Source: Pseudoscleropodium purum (taxonomy: Eukaryota > Streptophyta > Bryopsida > Hypnales > Brachytheciaceae). Taken from it: a DNA stretch of 64,000 nt. Made by a program: the position numbers and the translations under genes. Shown here one piece after another: positions 47,287 through 59,735 of the stretch. The notes under the pieces were generated by a model, which was given only the letters and a program-made list of their open reading frames with translations, was not told where the DNA came from and ran no database searches. How positions within the stretch are numbered: position 1 is the first letter of the stretch; every line of letters starts with the position of its first letter. The stretch lies in contig OZ017797.1 of assembly GCA_963969395.1 (NCBI GenBank), positions 13,516,001-13,580,000 on the forward strand, read 5' to 3'.

Positions 47287-49082
47287 AGTATGGGGCTATG
47301 TAATCAAAACAATTTTATTTTATAGTAAAATTTTATTTTTTGAATATAAAATGGATTTTATGTTTAAAATTTTGAGCAATAAAGTGTGAATGTGGTGATA
47401 GTTGATGTTTAAATGTGAAAAACCTCTTTAGTTTGAACGGTTGTGAATTGTGACAGTTTTTATCAAGAGATTTGAAGGGGTGTTTAAGAATGGAGGGTGA
47501 TAAATAGTGGTTTTTCTCTCATTCTTCTTTCTTCTTCTTTTCAATTTTCTCTTGCAATTTTGTGTCGTGAAGTTATGTTTTTTTCATTGTCATCTCGAGT
47601 TGTGATTTTTTATTCACTTAAGTGTTGGTTTTATTGCTTTAAGCATTACATTTCATTTTGATGTTACATTGCCGTGAGTAATTTTTTATGAAAGAGAATC
47701 TCTTTAAGAGAATTTTTATTATCTTTTGAGTAGAATTTTATTTATCAATTGTGTTTCATGTCTTAAGAGAATTTTGTGTGTCAATGTTTAAAGTGAGAGG
47801 GGAAGAAAAGTGGAGCAAAATATTGAATTAATAATTAATTTGTTAATTCCAATGAGTGGTAATTATTTTTATTTAAAAGATTGGAATATCTTTGTGTCAT
47901 AAGTGAATATATATGTTGGAAATAAAATTAGGGATTGAGATTTATTTGGAGTTGGGAAATGAGTTTAGAATTTTAATGAATAAAAATTATTGAACAATTG
48001 TAAATTATTGATGTACATTTTAACTATAGAATTATTATCCATATGATTAATAAATGGTATTCCAATTGAAGTTATGTGTATATGGATTAATGCTTGAATG
48101 TATATTTAAATTCTTATGTGATATTGGTATGTAAAATTGTTTATCTAAAGTGCAAGTTGAGAGAATTTCTATGTTGTAGCAATATTTTATTGAGAGGAAT
48201 CAATTGCTTGACTATAGAGTTAATATGATGGGAATACAAATAATGTAAAATGGATAGAAAACCTATTAAATTAAAATTGAAGCAATGTAAATTTTGTAAC
48301 CAATTGAATTACGCAAAAGTAGAATGTGAGACTAAAAAAGAAAACATTAAAATAGAGCATAAGATCAAAAATTCAATAGAAGACAAGTTGGAAAAGATTT
48401 GCAGCAAAGAAAGATCAATTGGAGATGTTAAATGATGAAAGAATATTTTCAAATAAAGACCGGAGCCTTGATAAGGGAAGAATTCAAAATACTTTAAAAG
48501 AATTTAACAAAGCATATTATAGATTCCTTAAGGAAAATTTTAAAATTGCTTAAGCAATGTTCTTGATTATTTTCAATTCCTAGAAAGGATATATGGTACA
48601 TTTACTTTAAATAATTAAGACATTAGCGCTTAAAGCGATTTTGAAGCGAAATGATATTTGTGCAAAACGATTCATAAATTTTTGGTTAAACCAAATTTTC
48701 AAAGTTCAAATATGTATTGTGTGATGCAGGTTGCAAATGAATATATTTGTAATATATTTCAATGAATTCAAAGTATGAGATTTGTGGATGCAGGTGCCCT
48801 TAACTCACACTTTTTAAATTTATATTTTATCTTAAAATAGGACCAAGATGGATTTAGTAGTTAGAAACTTGTATTTATAATTGGATGGAAACTAGAGAGA
48901 GAATTACTTTCCATTTTTAAATAGAATATGAAAGATACAAAATACCCTAATATATTAAGATTAAAGATATAATTTACTTACAAAGTGACATTAGCTAATT
49001 AGAACACTAAGCTAACTTGAGTTTTCCTTGAACGAACCTAATTGGAATTGTCTTGGTTTTGTCTTATAAAAAATTGTACTAC
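47287..49082. other. Non-coding 3' part of unit A
   Basis: AT-rich, with the TTAA palindromes noted above. The 61-codon frame at 48250-48435 has no domain. The empty site of the foldback MITE of unit B lies near 48067-48074 (GTTATGTG). Confidence 0.6.
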
Positions 49083-51147
49083 ATTATGTTGTTTGGATGT
49101 ATTTATGAAAAATTGTGAACTACAAGTGCGGATTTGAATGAGAGTGTGATTTAATCCAACATCTTGGAGTTAGCACAAAATTCCTTGATGATCCTCATTC
49201 AAATTTTGTGCAATAAATCACCTCGGGAGCTAAAGGGTAAAAAGTTGAGGTCCTCCCACATGATAACAATGAGCCCTTTAGCTGAAGAGGAAGGCTTATG
49301 TGACCGGGTATAGGACAAGGTCGGCCTTCCTTCCCTTTTAAAGTGATTCACTACTCCGATAAAAAGTTATGGTTGGATGTGTGAAATTTAATGTTTTTGT
49401 TATTTATATGTATATTTGGTTATCTCTTAAGAGATTGAGTTGAATTCTTTTTAAGAGAAGTATTTCAAATTTGTGATGATTATATGTAATTTTTTTGAGT
49501 TTTTGTAATTTAAAGCAATATTGTGTATCTTTTAAAAGATTGTGATAGATTTCTCTTTAAGAAAAGTGTTTAGAATTTTTGGTGACTATATATGTTGTTT
49601 TGCTCAAAGCAATATGGTTATCTCTTAAGAGATTGGATGAAATTTTCTTTAAGACAAGTGTTTTTAAAAATCCATAGAATGGACAATTTGATTATAAAAG
49701 TTTTAAACTTTATGTGAATTATTTGGTTAAACCAATTATATTTTTCTCAAAAGAGAATGAAGTGGTGAACGCTTTAAGCGTAAAATAAAAAATAAAATAA
49801 AATAATAAACAATTGCTTTAAGCAAATTGATAAATTAAAGTCTTACGTTATAAATGATTTTTTTTTCCAAGCTTAAAGCTGTATGTGTAGTTCTATTATA
49901 TTACTGAAGTGATTGATTACTATATTTTTTAATGAAGAACAAGTAAGCATTTTCCCTCAAGGGTATAGACATTGTTGTTTAAATTTCCAACTATGATGCA
50001 ATTTAGACTTTCAAGTTGGTGTTATGCTATTATAGCCAAATTTAAACTCTCTCTTAAAAAGATATTTTAAGGGAGACTCTTAAGAGAATTTAAATAATAA
50101 TTTTAAGAAGTATTTATAAAATTTCACTTAAGTGTTGTCAACTTATTGGATTAACCAAAGTAGAGATTTAATAATTGCTCCAAGTATACTTAAGAATTGC
50201 TTTAAGCATATATTTAAACAAAATTCAATTGTTCGCTATAAGTGTATGAATAGAGTTTTATCACTTAAGTGAAAGTTGGATGAGTATTGCAATAATTAAT
50301 ATTTTCAAGCAATTGGAAATTTAATTATTTTTAATTCAACTATATTTAAACCCTTTTGTTTAGCTTAAAATGGGTAATATTTATAGTAAAATTACATTTG
50401 TCAAGTATGTGAATTTTAAGGGAATGTGTTAAAGGTAAATTTGTATTTTTTACCTTGAACAAATCTATAATGAAAATCCCTTAACAGACAATATTTAAAG
50501 TAAGAGTTATTATTTTTCTCTTTAAGAGAATTTAGATATTTATTGCCTTGAGCAATTTCATTATATATTTCTCTTAAGAGAATTATTTTTACTATGCATA
50601 AAGCAAATTTTTGTTAGAATGGTTGAACCAAATTGAGGTTTCTATTGATAACTTTAATTACATTTATTTGAATTTGAATTTTGTGTCATATGGAGGTTCC
50701 ATTGAGATAAAAAGTTTTGTGAAGATACGAGGTTTTAATAAAAAAAATGAAAAAATAAAGTTTTATTTATTTTCCCTTTAAAAAAAGGTTGTTTTATCCC
50801 TTGAAAGGTGATTTATGATGATTGTGTAGGAGTATCAACTCGTTGTCAAGATTGTGAACCAAAATTTCTGTTTTGTAATTTTATTAATTTTTCATTTAAT
50901 AACAATCATAAAAATGAAAATAAAAATACATAAATAAATTTGAAGAGTATAATTTGATTAATTAAATATAACTTGAAATTTTCAAGAAGAGTGGTTCTTC
51001 ATTGTAAAGAAAGTTATTAAACTTATAACAAAAAAAAAAATTAAATGGATGAATGTTTAATACAAAGAGCAACTACAAATTCAATGCTTAAAGGATTTGT
51101 GGAGATGGTTAAAGTAGTTAGATGTATTTATTATTTTTAAAGAAAAT

Positions 51148-53280
51148 GATGGAAAAATCCACTCCTATAAAGAGGTGACCTTCAATGAAGGGAGTTCCAT
51201 TGAATGACTTCTTCAAACAACTACCTTTTAATGCCAAGAATTTGGAGGCAATTGGATTGTTGAAGTTTGTACAATTACCAAGACCTCTACGATTCTATAA
51301 AGAAAACATGGTTGCTTCATTTATGCAGACCATGTCAGAAGATATCAACAATTTTACGATGGAGTTGAAGGGCTGTAAATTATTGATTACGAAACAAATT
51401 ATCACAGATGTTTTTGATATACCGGGAGCTGTGGGAGCTGCACCAATTAATCCTAAGCAGATATTGTCAAACAAGGTTCTCAACCAAAGTTTTTTAGATT
51501 GTATGGACAATTATGATCCAAGGACAGATCTGTGGAATTTCTCCACAACTAATAAATATTGAAACTATTGGTTTTCCTTCATCAATCGTTACATGTGTTT
51601 GGAGCATCATGCTACATTCCTACCTCCATTTTTGGTACGGATGTCCTATATGGCGTAGCATAGGACAAGACTGGATTGAACTACAGTACTTTTTATCAAC
51701 TTCTTTCGTAAAGTAAAAGTTGCAAAGAAAGAAGAATTGATTTTAACAAATCTTTCGAAGAATATCATCACTTGTTTTTGTGAACAAGTTTTGAGGTCGA
51801 ACATTATGACTCCAATTGCAGTATTACATAATGATATTAGTACTTCACGAGGAAAAAAGAAAGAGCTGGTGGTGATAAAATCAAGTGATACATAAAAGTG
51901 GGATTTGGTTCAACCACTGGTGGAAAGAAAAAAACAAAATGCTAAGGCAAAGTGAACAAAGAAGACACCAGTGGCCAATAGTCTTCTACAAGAGGTGATT
52001 CAATAAATTGTAAATGAAGTGAGCTACATGATGATGCAACACCAATTGTCATCACCTAAAATTAGTGATGAGCGGGAGAAGAAGGAAGTTATGGCATTGA
52101 AAAAGTACAATCAAGAGATGCGAGATCAAATCCGTAATTTGGTTAATGTTTACTTTTTTTTTTTTTTTTTTAATTCTACTTTGATGGAATTGATTTTATT
52201 ATTAAAAGAGCAAAACGATAAAGATACCAAAATGTGTATAAACCAAAAGGAGTATATTATTAAATTATTGAAAGATCAAAACCTCCACCAACTATTGTTT
52301 GTACAAAGAGAGGAGAATCTTCAACGTTATCAACAAGAGATAGAGAGCATGAAATTGCAGCTAGTAGAATATACTTCTTATACGAATTCATCAAAAGTGA
52401 AGGTGCATAATCAAGTAGTGCAGACCATTGAAGTAGAATCCAATTCATCTCCTACTTCAACTGTGCTTATTAAGGCCCATATGAATGTTGACATGTTGGA
52501 TCTTGAATATTTGAGCTAAAATCATTTGATGTTCAATAGTTTGAACGAGATTCCCTATGTGTCTTGGAGAGACTTTAAATGGATTTTGAAGGACTATGGT
52601 CGAATTCAACATGAACGAGAATCCAAATTAGTGGACAAGTCTCTTCAAGAGAAAGACCAAGATCCATTATTGGTATGAACCATAGAACTACCACCAGTAG
52701 TTTTAGAAGATCTACATTTTTGTCCTTGTAAGCGTTGTTACAAATAGGCCTCTAATTCAACCATTGCTAGCGTAAAGTATAATTGGCCTATAATTCTAGG
52801 ATCTTTCCAATACTACTAGGATTGTCATGATACTTATAATCGATTATTCGAGTTACATCGACACTATAGAAACCCTGTTTGTTTTTTAATAGTTGTATTT
52901 GCCTCCGCTTTAGCAACTTGGTGTATGGAGTGAAAGGTGACCATTGACATTAATAATGGAAAGAAGGCAACAAAGAACTGTGGTTACTTGTTAAAATGCA
53001 AAATTGATTAAACCAAATTTGCAGATTGTTGAAGGTGATGGCTACCATGCATTTTATTGCGAGTTTTCATTCATGTTTGGTGAATGAATTTGATATGCAT
53101 TATGGAGCTTTACAACGATTCTATTTGAAGCAAGGTCGTTTAAATCCACGTAATGTGCGGTCTTATAAGTAAATCAACACTGGATTCAAGCATTCCAAGC
53201 AATAGTTACATTGTCAACAACAAAATCAAGACAAAAAACAAAATATTTGATTTTGACGAGGACGTCAAAAGATAGAGTGT
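51148..53280 (+). pseudogene. Decayed transposon-type protein with coiled coil (unit B)
   Basis: The homologue of the unit A block. The first 125-codon piece (51185-51562) is open and encodes LNDFFKQLPFN, the ITKQIITDVFDIP segment and NPKQILSNKV. The coiled-coil piece (52019-52519) contains a T-run at 52155-52171 coding a Phe stretch absent from unit A, i.e. a slippage insertion. Several stops are shared with unit A (for example after the NKY/TKH segment, and before the H-x-TRLD segment). The frame was therefore probably already dead, or had those codons spliced out, before the duplication. Confidence 0.5.
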
Positions 53281-53717
53281 GGGACTATGTAATCAAGACA
53301 ATTTTACTTTCTAATTACATTTTATTTTTTAGTGTCAAATGGGTTAAATGTTTAAAAGTTTTGAATAATTAAGTGTGAATGTGGTGTTATTTAAAATTAA
53401 AATGTGAAAAGACTTTTAAGTTGAAGTAATTGTAGACTTTGATGAGTTTTTTAACAAGAGATTGGAAGGGATATTTGAGGTAGAATTGTCATAAATAGTC
53501 TCTCTTCTCTCATTCTTGTTTTTATTTTATTTTACATTTTGTGATGTGAGATCACGTTGTCCTGTTGTAGATTTGTATATTAGGTAAAAGCATATTATAA
53601 TATGTTATATTGAGTAGCTTCAAGGTGACGTCGCTCTAACATCTATTTAAGAGGTAGTTTGCCTTAGAACTTCATTACATTCGAGTAGTGGATTTTGTTT
53701 TCTATTTTAGAGTTAGA

Positions 53718-54167
53718 ATGTCGAACTGGAGGGTTTTTTTTGAGTCTCAAGATGAAGAGCTTCAACTAGAGGCTGAATTCGAGCTTTCATTGTCATAGCT
53801 ACCAGATCAACCCCTTTTTGTACGGGATCTTGCATTGCCACTTAGGCATCCTCGAGATGAAGCTGGGCCTTCTAGACTGCTGAAGCAACCTCGCGTGGAG
53901 CGACGATGGCACGGTAATCTTGATACCAATACTCGTGTTTTGGTAATCTTGCTCCAAGTTGGGTGTGTTGAGCCAGGCACTCGGGAAGTGACTTTTGAAG
54001 CAAGTTATGAGGGCAAAAACATCGATCATTATTATTGTATGGTTCGGCCGGTGGAAGGTAGTCGTAGCCACCAATGTTGGTTGGAAGGTCCAGTCAACCC
54101 ATTGATGAAGTCCGAGCGTACAAATTACGTTGCTGCCACCATCAAACGCATTCTCAACTTTCTGTAG
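53718..54167 (+). pseudogene. Small ORF remnant, unknown protein
   Basis: From an ATG at 53718 one frame runs to 54167 with a single in-frame TAG at 53796-53798. The first 26 codons are acidic (FESQDEELQLEAEFE). The rest has a HPRDEAGPSRLL segment and a Cys/Trp/His-containing part (HYYCMVRPVEGS, HQCWLEGP). GC and codon use are higher than in the surroundings. No family is recognised. It could be a transposon accessory gene in the insertion. Confidence 0.35.
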
Positions 54168-55199
54168 ATGAAGTGAAGCTGTGATTGGAACTTTAGTTTT
54201 TTTATCTCTAGTGAGCATTTATTTAATGTTAGTTACTAATTTTATACTTTGAGTATTTTATTAAAATCACAGTGTGTGATTTTAAACGTTTAATGAGAAG
54301 TTAGTGATTAAAAGTTAGCTAGGGTTTTAGAGTAAAGGGAGAGTGTGAATGGGAATTTAGTTTGGCATCTTAGGTGGGGTCTTGGTAGGTGTAGTCAGGT
54401 TTTTGGAATCCCTATTCCAAACGTTACCAAGTTCGAACACTAGGGAATGATCTATGTAAGGTTAGTGTAGTGTGTTCAAATGTCACTTTGTACTTAAGTT
54501 TTGAAGATAGAATAAAAATTCCTTTTTATTCCCACTAAATAGCCCAAGAAACACTCAACAGTCCATTATAAGATAAAAGACTCAGCATGCATGTCTATGT
54601 CCTGTCCAGTGTTCTAGGGCTCAGGACAATATTTCTGGACAATATATCAAGTTGGACTGACTTGTGTATGAATGCAATGTAGGACTTAACTTCAGTATAG
54701 CCCACTATAGTATTTTGAACATAGTACAAATATACCTTTTTTTTAATATTTCAAAAAAATTTAGAATTTAAAAGTTTAGGATATACTTACAAAAAAAATT
54801 GCAGTCACAAGCAACACACAAGGACAATAGGGCCAATCACTTGCAAAGTTAGCATGCTCTACCTACAGATCATTTCAAAAGAAAACTATTTCAACATATG
54901 TAATAAAGCTTCATATATCTAAAAGTGCTCGATAATTATTCCCAATCAAACACTAGTACCATTAACTAGTAAGTTTCTTCTAAGTCTCCAAGTACAACCT
55001 TATTACCACACACAATTAACTTTAACCTATAACCTTACATCTATTACCAAACCCTAAGATACCCTAATCCAAAACTGAAAACTCTAACTCAAACCCTTAA
55101 TTGTTTGGTCAATAGGTTCATTTAGTTTTGTATAAATTAGAGGTATTTGAAAATTAATAATTTTTTTATAAAATTCCTAATTACAATAATTTCAAAGCT

Positions 55200-55735
55200 A
55201 ATGAACAAAGTATTCTGTGTTTTATTATAAATGATCAAAATTTAATTAAATTATTTATAATAAGAATTTGAAAATGTATTACCAAATACCCTCAGTTCAC
55301 AGCCAATTCCCTAATCTTAATTGTGACAATAAGTCTTTTAAGGCTGTGCAAATTGATCAAGTTCGGAAATTAATAACTTGATAATGAAGCCACCCATTCC
55401 AATTATTCCAATATCAAATAGTAAAATACTCTATAATGTATTTTAAATAACTGAATTCTAATCAAACAATGTATAAAAATAATTTTAGAACTCAAGTTCG
55501 AATACCTTAATTTCTCAGCTGAATCCCTAACTCCAATGGTGACAAGAGGACTTTCCGACTGTAACAATGAAACAAGTTTGGAAATTATCAACTTATGCAT
55601 GCGATGTCCGAATTCAGTGATTTAAAAACTCACCGAAAATATATTCTATGTTCTATCAATTGACATGATAATTTAATCAAATAATTATTAATAATAATTT
55701 AAAACATCCAATCAAATACCCTGATTTTTACACTT
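55200..55735. repeat. Degenerate tandem repeat, about 210 bp, 2.5 copies
   Basis: The word AATACCCT or AATACCTT, followed by an AATTCCCTAA or AATCCCTAA segment and GTGACAA, recurs at about 55285, 55495 and 55705. Each is preceded by a similar A/T-rich block. Confidence 0.65.
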
Positions 55736-56293
55736 CCAACAAACTTCACTTTGGAACACGAAATCTTCACAGATGCATTTCAAACCGGTTGAAGCTTCAA
55801 AAATCAGCAGTTCACAGGGACTATATGTCTACAATTCACGCACTGGATGACAATTTCCAAGTGTTGAGATGACTCCTATACAATTGAATTGTCACTTGCA
55901 CAAACGTCTGCAAAATTTCAATCTATCAAGTTCCAGTACTGACACCACTCTTCACGCTTCACGAGATTCACAATTTCCTTGTGGTGTGTGCTGTTGCAGC
56001 ATTGAATTCGAAAGATGCTGAATCCTCAAGCAACTGGCTGAACTAAACCAGCGCCTTCAATTCATCCACGCTCCACTAAACCTCATATTTATTACGCGCA
56101 ATTGCAATGGCCCAACAGCATTCCAGTACAATTACATCACAAGTACACAATTTACACACAATTCAAAGTACAGTAATTTTATTTACTGCGCAAATTGCAT
56201 GAAAATATCCAACACAAAAATCAACACAATAACACAGTTTACGATACAGCGCTTGAAAGACGAGAACAATAGCGCAAGAGATTGTCACGGCAC

Positions 56294-56311
56294 GGGGGGG
56301 GGGGGGGGGGG
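56294..56311. repeat. G18 homopolymer
   Basis: Eighteen consecutive G, very unusual in this AT-rich context. It is a likely site of length error or polymorphism, and could form a G-quadruplex. Confidence 0.95.
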
Positions 56312-56399
56312 AAATGGAAGGAGAAAGAAAGATTAAATTAGAAATCCGGGGGTGATTGGAAAGGTTGCAACTCGTCGTGACCGGTGCGACATTCCTGCT

Positions 56400-56515
56400 T
56401 GCACCTCCAAATTCCTAATTTTCATTTTCATTTTCTTTAACCTCAGCTTTTTCTTTATCTTTCTCCTTTTTCTTTTTCTTTAACTTTTTCTTTGCCTTTT
56501 TGTCCTTTTCTATTA
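56400..56515. repeat. Polypyrimidine tract
   Basis: Over 100 bases of almost pure C/T (TTTTC, CTTTTT and CTTTAAC words) lie on the plus strand. Confidence 0.85.
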
Positions 56516-56999
56516 GTTTGTAGCTACTCACTAAAGTATCTTTTTACTTTTTGGACACTTTAATGCATTTAGAAGTTACTTCTCACTAAAATTCTAATAT
56601 ATATATAAATAATGTATGAAATGTCATAGAAAATCGAAAAAGTTCTATAAAAAGCTGAAAAGCTAGACTACAGTAGGGGCATGGGCTGATGTGCCCCACC
56701 CCTCACTTGAGATAGGGAGGAAAAGAGGGAAAAGATGCTTAGTTAGTGTGTGGAAGAAGAGAGAAGTGTAGGTGTGTAGAGGTGTCTTGAAACCGAATTT
56801 CGAAGGAAGATATCTCAGTATGTATGAGCTTTTTTGAAATAAAAATTGGTGAGTTTTTTCCTTGTGAAATTAGCTTTCCAAAATGAGTTTGCAAGCTTGA
56901 TTTGAAGGATTATTGAAGGAGTTGTGATAGTTTGAAGGTAGAAAGTTTGCGGTTATCCAATTAAGAGGAGCCGAGACTTTCGAGGCCTTTGATGTCTGG

Positions 57000-57262
57000 A
57001 CAGTAGCTTGGAATGAGCTCAAATTTGGAGGAATATTAGTGTATTTTGTTAGCTTTCTATAGACATATTATACTTCACAATTGGAGTATTTTTGAGCGAG
57101 ATATGAAGATTCAAAGGTGAAGAGGTCTGCTGCTCTTAGAAAAGAAAGGCCAAGACTTGTTTGTCCATAATGTTTAGATAATAGCTTAGAATGAGTTTAA
57201 ATTTGGAGAAGTTTTAGTGTATTTTGTTAGCTTTCCAGAGAGCTAAGATACTTAATATTTGA
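57000..57262. repeat. Tandem duplication, about 180-bp period
   Basis: The segment GAATGAG...AAATTTGGAG...TTAGTGTATTTTGTTAGCTTTC occurs at about 57011 and 57190. Each is followed by a diverged stretch. Confidence 0.7.
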
Positions 57263-58581
57263 AGTTGTGAAACCTATGTAGTATTAGTTTGAAGTTCAGA
57301 AGTAGTTTGGGGTTAGTTTTCAATTTTCTTGTTGTGTTTTTGAACACTTCAAGAATATAAGACATAGAGGAATGAAGAAATGAAGGAGTGAAGATCTTTG
57401 GAATCCTCTTGTGTGTTGTGGTTTATGGCCTGATTTGTTTTATTTGTTATTTCCAGCCAGTTTTGGAGGCTAGTTGTTTTTCCTTTCTGCATTGTAAACT
57501 TATTGCGGGCTCTGTGGGTATTCAAGAGTAGCCCCATTTTGTGTTTGTGGTGACGAAGTGGGATTGATCACCCACATGGTCATATTTTGTTATTCCCACC
57601 GGTGAGGCACGATTGCTAGTCACCGTGGGTTTGAAGTTTAGGAGTCCATCATCCGGACGGCATCTCGTGTTATGTTGTCCCGTTTTACTTGTCCAAGGCC
57701 TGTGGTTTCTTATCACCTACCTGATCAAACCCTTACCCGTTTAGAGCCAACATATAATAGGTCAAAGGAAGATCGAAGACCGAAGATTGAAGACCTGAAG
57801 ATTGTTTGAAGTCCCTGGTTAACTAATTCCAGTTGCAACCAGATACCTTGTGTATTCCCAAAGCACATTCATCTCAACCCGACAACATTTCTTGTCTGTT
57901 GTGTTAATTGATAGAATCATAATTGTCATTTTTTCATGTTGTTTTATTCACTTAAGTGATAGTGCTTATTACTTCAAGCATGAAGTTTAATTTTGATGAT
58001 ACATTGCCTTGAGCATTTTATAAATATCAAATCAATTAAATTGAATAAATATAATTTAGCACTCATTTAAAATGATGAATAAGTATTCTTTGCTTCGAGC
58101 ATTTTATAAAAAAGAATCTCTTTAAAAGAATTTAATTATATTTTAAGTAGATTTTGTCTATTGGTTATATTTTATCTCTTAAAAGAATTTTTATATCAAT
58201 GCTTAAAGCAAGATTTGAAGTAAAGAGGAGCAAAATATTAAATTAGTGATTGACTTAATAAATTTAGTGATTAGAAATTATTTGTAAACCAAAGATTGGT
58301 TTGGAATTGAGTGATCTAGAGATTGAATTTTATTTTAGAATTTAATAATTAACCAGTGATTGGTAATTATTCTCATTTAAAGGATTGGAATATCTTTGTA
58401 TCATAAATGGATATGTATGTTTGAAACAAAATTAGGAATTAAAATTTATTATGAGTTGGAACATGAATTTACATTTCTAGTAAATAGAAATCATTGAACA
58501 AATAAACAATTGTTGTATATTTTAAATAATGAATGATTATTCATATGATAAATAAATGGCATTTCAATTGAAAGTCATGAG

Positions 58582-58870
58582 CTTAGTTGTCATAATCGAC
58601 AGCATATTACTGTTCACGGACGAATCGGACCGATTTGGGTTGACTGGCTGTCAACTTCGGAGCCCTGTAACTTTTGCAAAAAGTTTCCAAATTGGGCATA
58701 TGAGATGTTTTTCGGCATTTATAAAAACTGTAGATGCCGAAAAACATCTCATATGCCCAATTCGGGTGCTTTTTAAAAAAGTTAAAGAGCTCCAAAGTTG
58801 ACAGCCGGTCAACCCAAATCGGTCCGATTCGTCCGAGAACAGTAATATGCTATCCATTATGACAACTAGG
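58582..58870. mobile_element. Foldback MITE
   Basis: 289 bp, almost entirely an inverted repeat: arms of about 135-140 bp around a loop of about 15 bp, with few mismatches. The ends are CTTAGTTGTCATAAT and ATTATGACAACTAGG. The sequence GTCATGAG flanks both sides (58574-58581 and 58871-58878), a perfect 8-bp duplication. The matching place in unit A (near 48067) has a single GTTATGTG, supporting insertion into unit B after the tandem duplication. Non-coding. The 8-bp duplication suggests hAT mobilisation. Confidence 0.9.
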
Positions 58871-59735
58871 GTCATGAGTACATGATTGAATGTTGAATGT
58901 GTATTTAAATTCTTTTATTAAAACTTGTTTGTAGTTGTGTAAATTTAATAAACATAATTTAGAATTAGTATTACAATTAAAAAGAAAAAACTTCAAGATA
59001 ATATGATGATGCGAATGAAGGAAGCTTAAAGCTAAAGATGAAAGGATACATAATCAAATAAAGACCGGAGCATTGAAAAAGGAAGAATTTGAAATTCTTT
59101 AAATAATTTAACAAAGCCTATTGTAAATCCCTCAAGAGAAATTTTAGAATTGCTTAAAGCATATTTGTGTTAATATATTTGCTTAAAGCAATATTCTTAG
59201 TTGTTTTCAATTCTTAAAAAGGATATATGTTACATTTACTTTAAGTAATTAAGACATTAGCGCTTTAAGCGACTTAATGTTCATATGATATTTGTACATA
59301 GCAATAAATGAATTCTCGGTTAAACTGAATTTTCAAAGTTCAAATATATATGTTGTGAGATGTAGGTTGCAAATAAATACATTTGTAATATATTTCAGTG
59401 AATTCAAAGTATGAGATTTATGGATGTAGGTTCCTTTAGTTTATACCTTTAAATTTTCATTTTATTTTAAGATAAGACCAATTGTGAGATGGACTTAGTA
59501 TTTAGAAATTTATATTTATAATTGGACGAAAATTAGAAAGAAAATTTCTTTTCCATTCCTAAATAGACTACGAAATATACCAAATACCCTAATATATTAA
59601 GATTAATGTTATAATTTACCTACAAAGTGACATTAGCTAATTAAACACTAAGCTAATTTAAGTTTTCCCACGAACGAACCTATTTGGAATTGCCTTGGTT
59701 TTTTGTCTTAAAAAAATTGTACTACAGCATATAAT

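Larger units (their letters stand above)
42677..49082 (+). repeat. Tandem unit A (about 6.4 kb)
   Basis: It is homologous throughout to unit B (49083-53560 continuing at 57920-59735). It starts at a TTATGTTGT junction and ends at ATTGTACTAC. The order is: an opening block containing CACCTCGGGAGCTAAAGGGT, 2 kb of palindrome-rich non-coding DNA, a decayed coding block, and 1.8 kb of similar palindrome-rich DNA. The copies have diverged clearly (my impression is 10-15%), so the duplication is old. Confidence 0.85.
53560..57920. other. 4.36-kb insertion in unit B, class unknown
   Basis: Unit A lacks this stretch; homology with unit A stops near 53560 and restarts near 57920. Inside are a short gene remnant (53718-54167), a tandem array of about 210 bp, a G18 run, a polypyrimidine tract, and 56640-57900 text that reads like an LTR or leader (tandem 180-bp repeat; GC-richer end). 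I could not find clear terminal repeats or a target duplication, and edges are uncertain by tens of bases. Confidence 0.5.
49083..59735 (+). repeat. Tandem unit B, interrupted
   Basis: The homologue of unit A in direct orientation and immediately adjacent. Homology runs 49083-53560, is broken by a 4.36-kb insertion, and resumes at about 57920 to the shared end ATTGTACTAC near 59735. A 289-bp foldback MITE is inserted at 58582. No third copy follows. Confidence 0.82.

Noticed and set aside
44850..53280. Stop-codon recoding in the decayed protein because several stops are shared by both units
   Set aside because: Both TGA and TAG occur, frameshifts are also present, and plant nuclear genes use the standard code. 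Decay before duplication is simpler.
42677..59735. Units A and B read as LTR-internal-LTR-internal-LTR
   Set aside because: No third copy of the would-be LTR is present before 42677 or after 59735, and no PBS or PPT is seen at unit borders.
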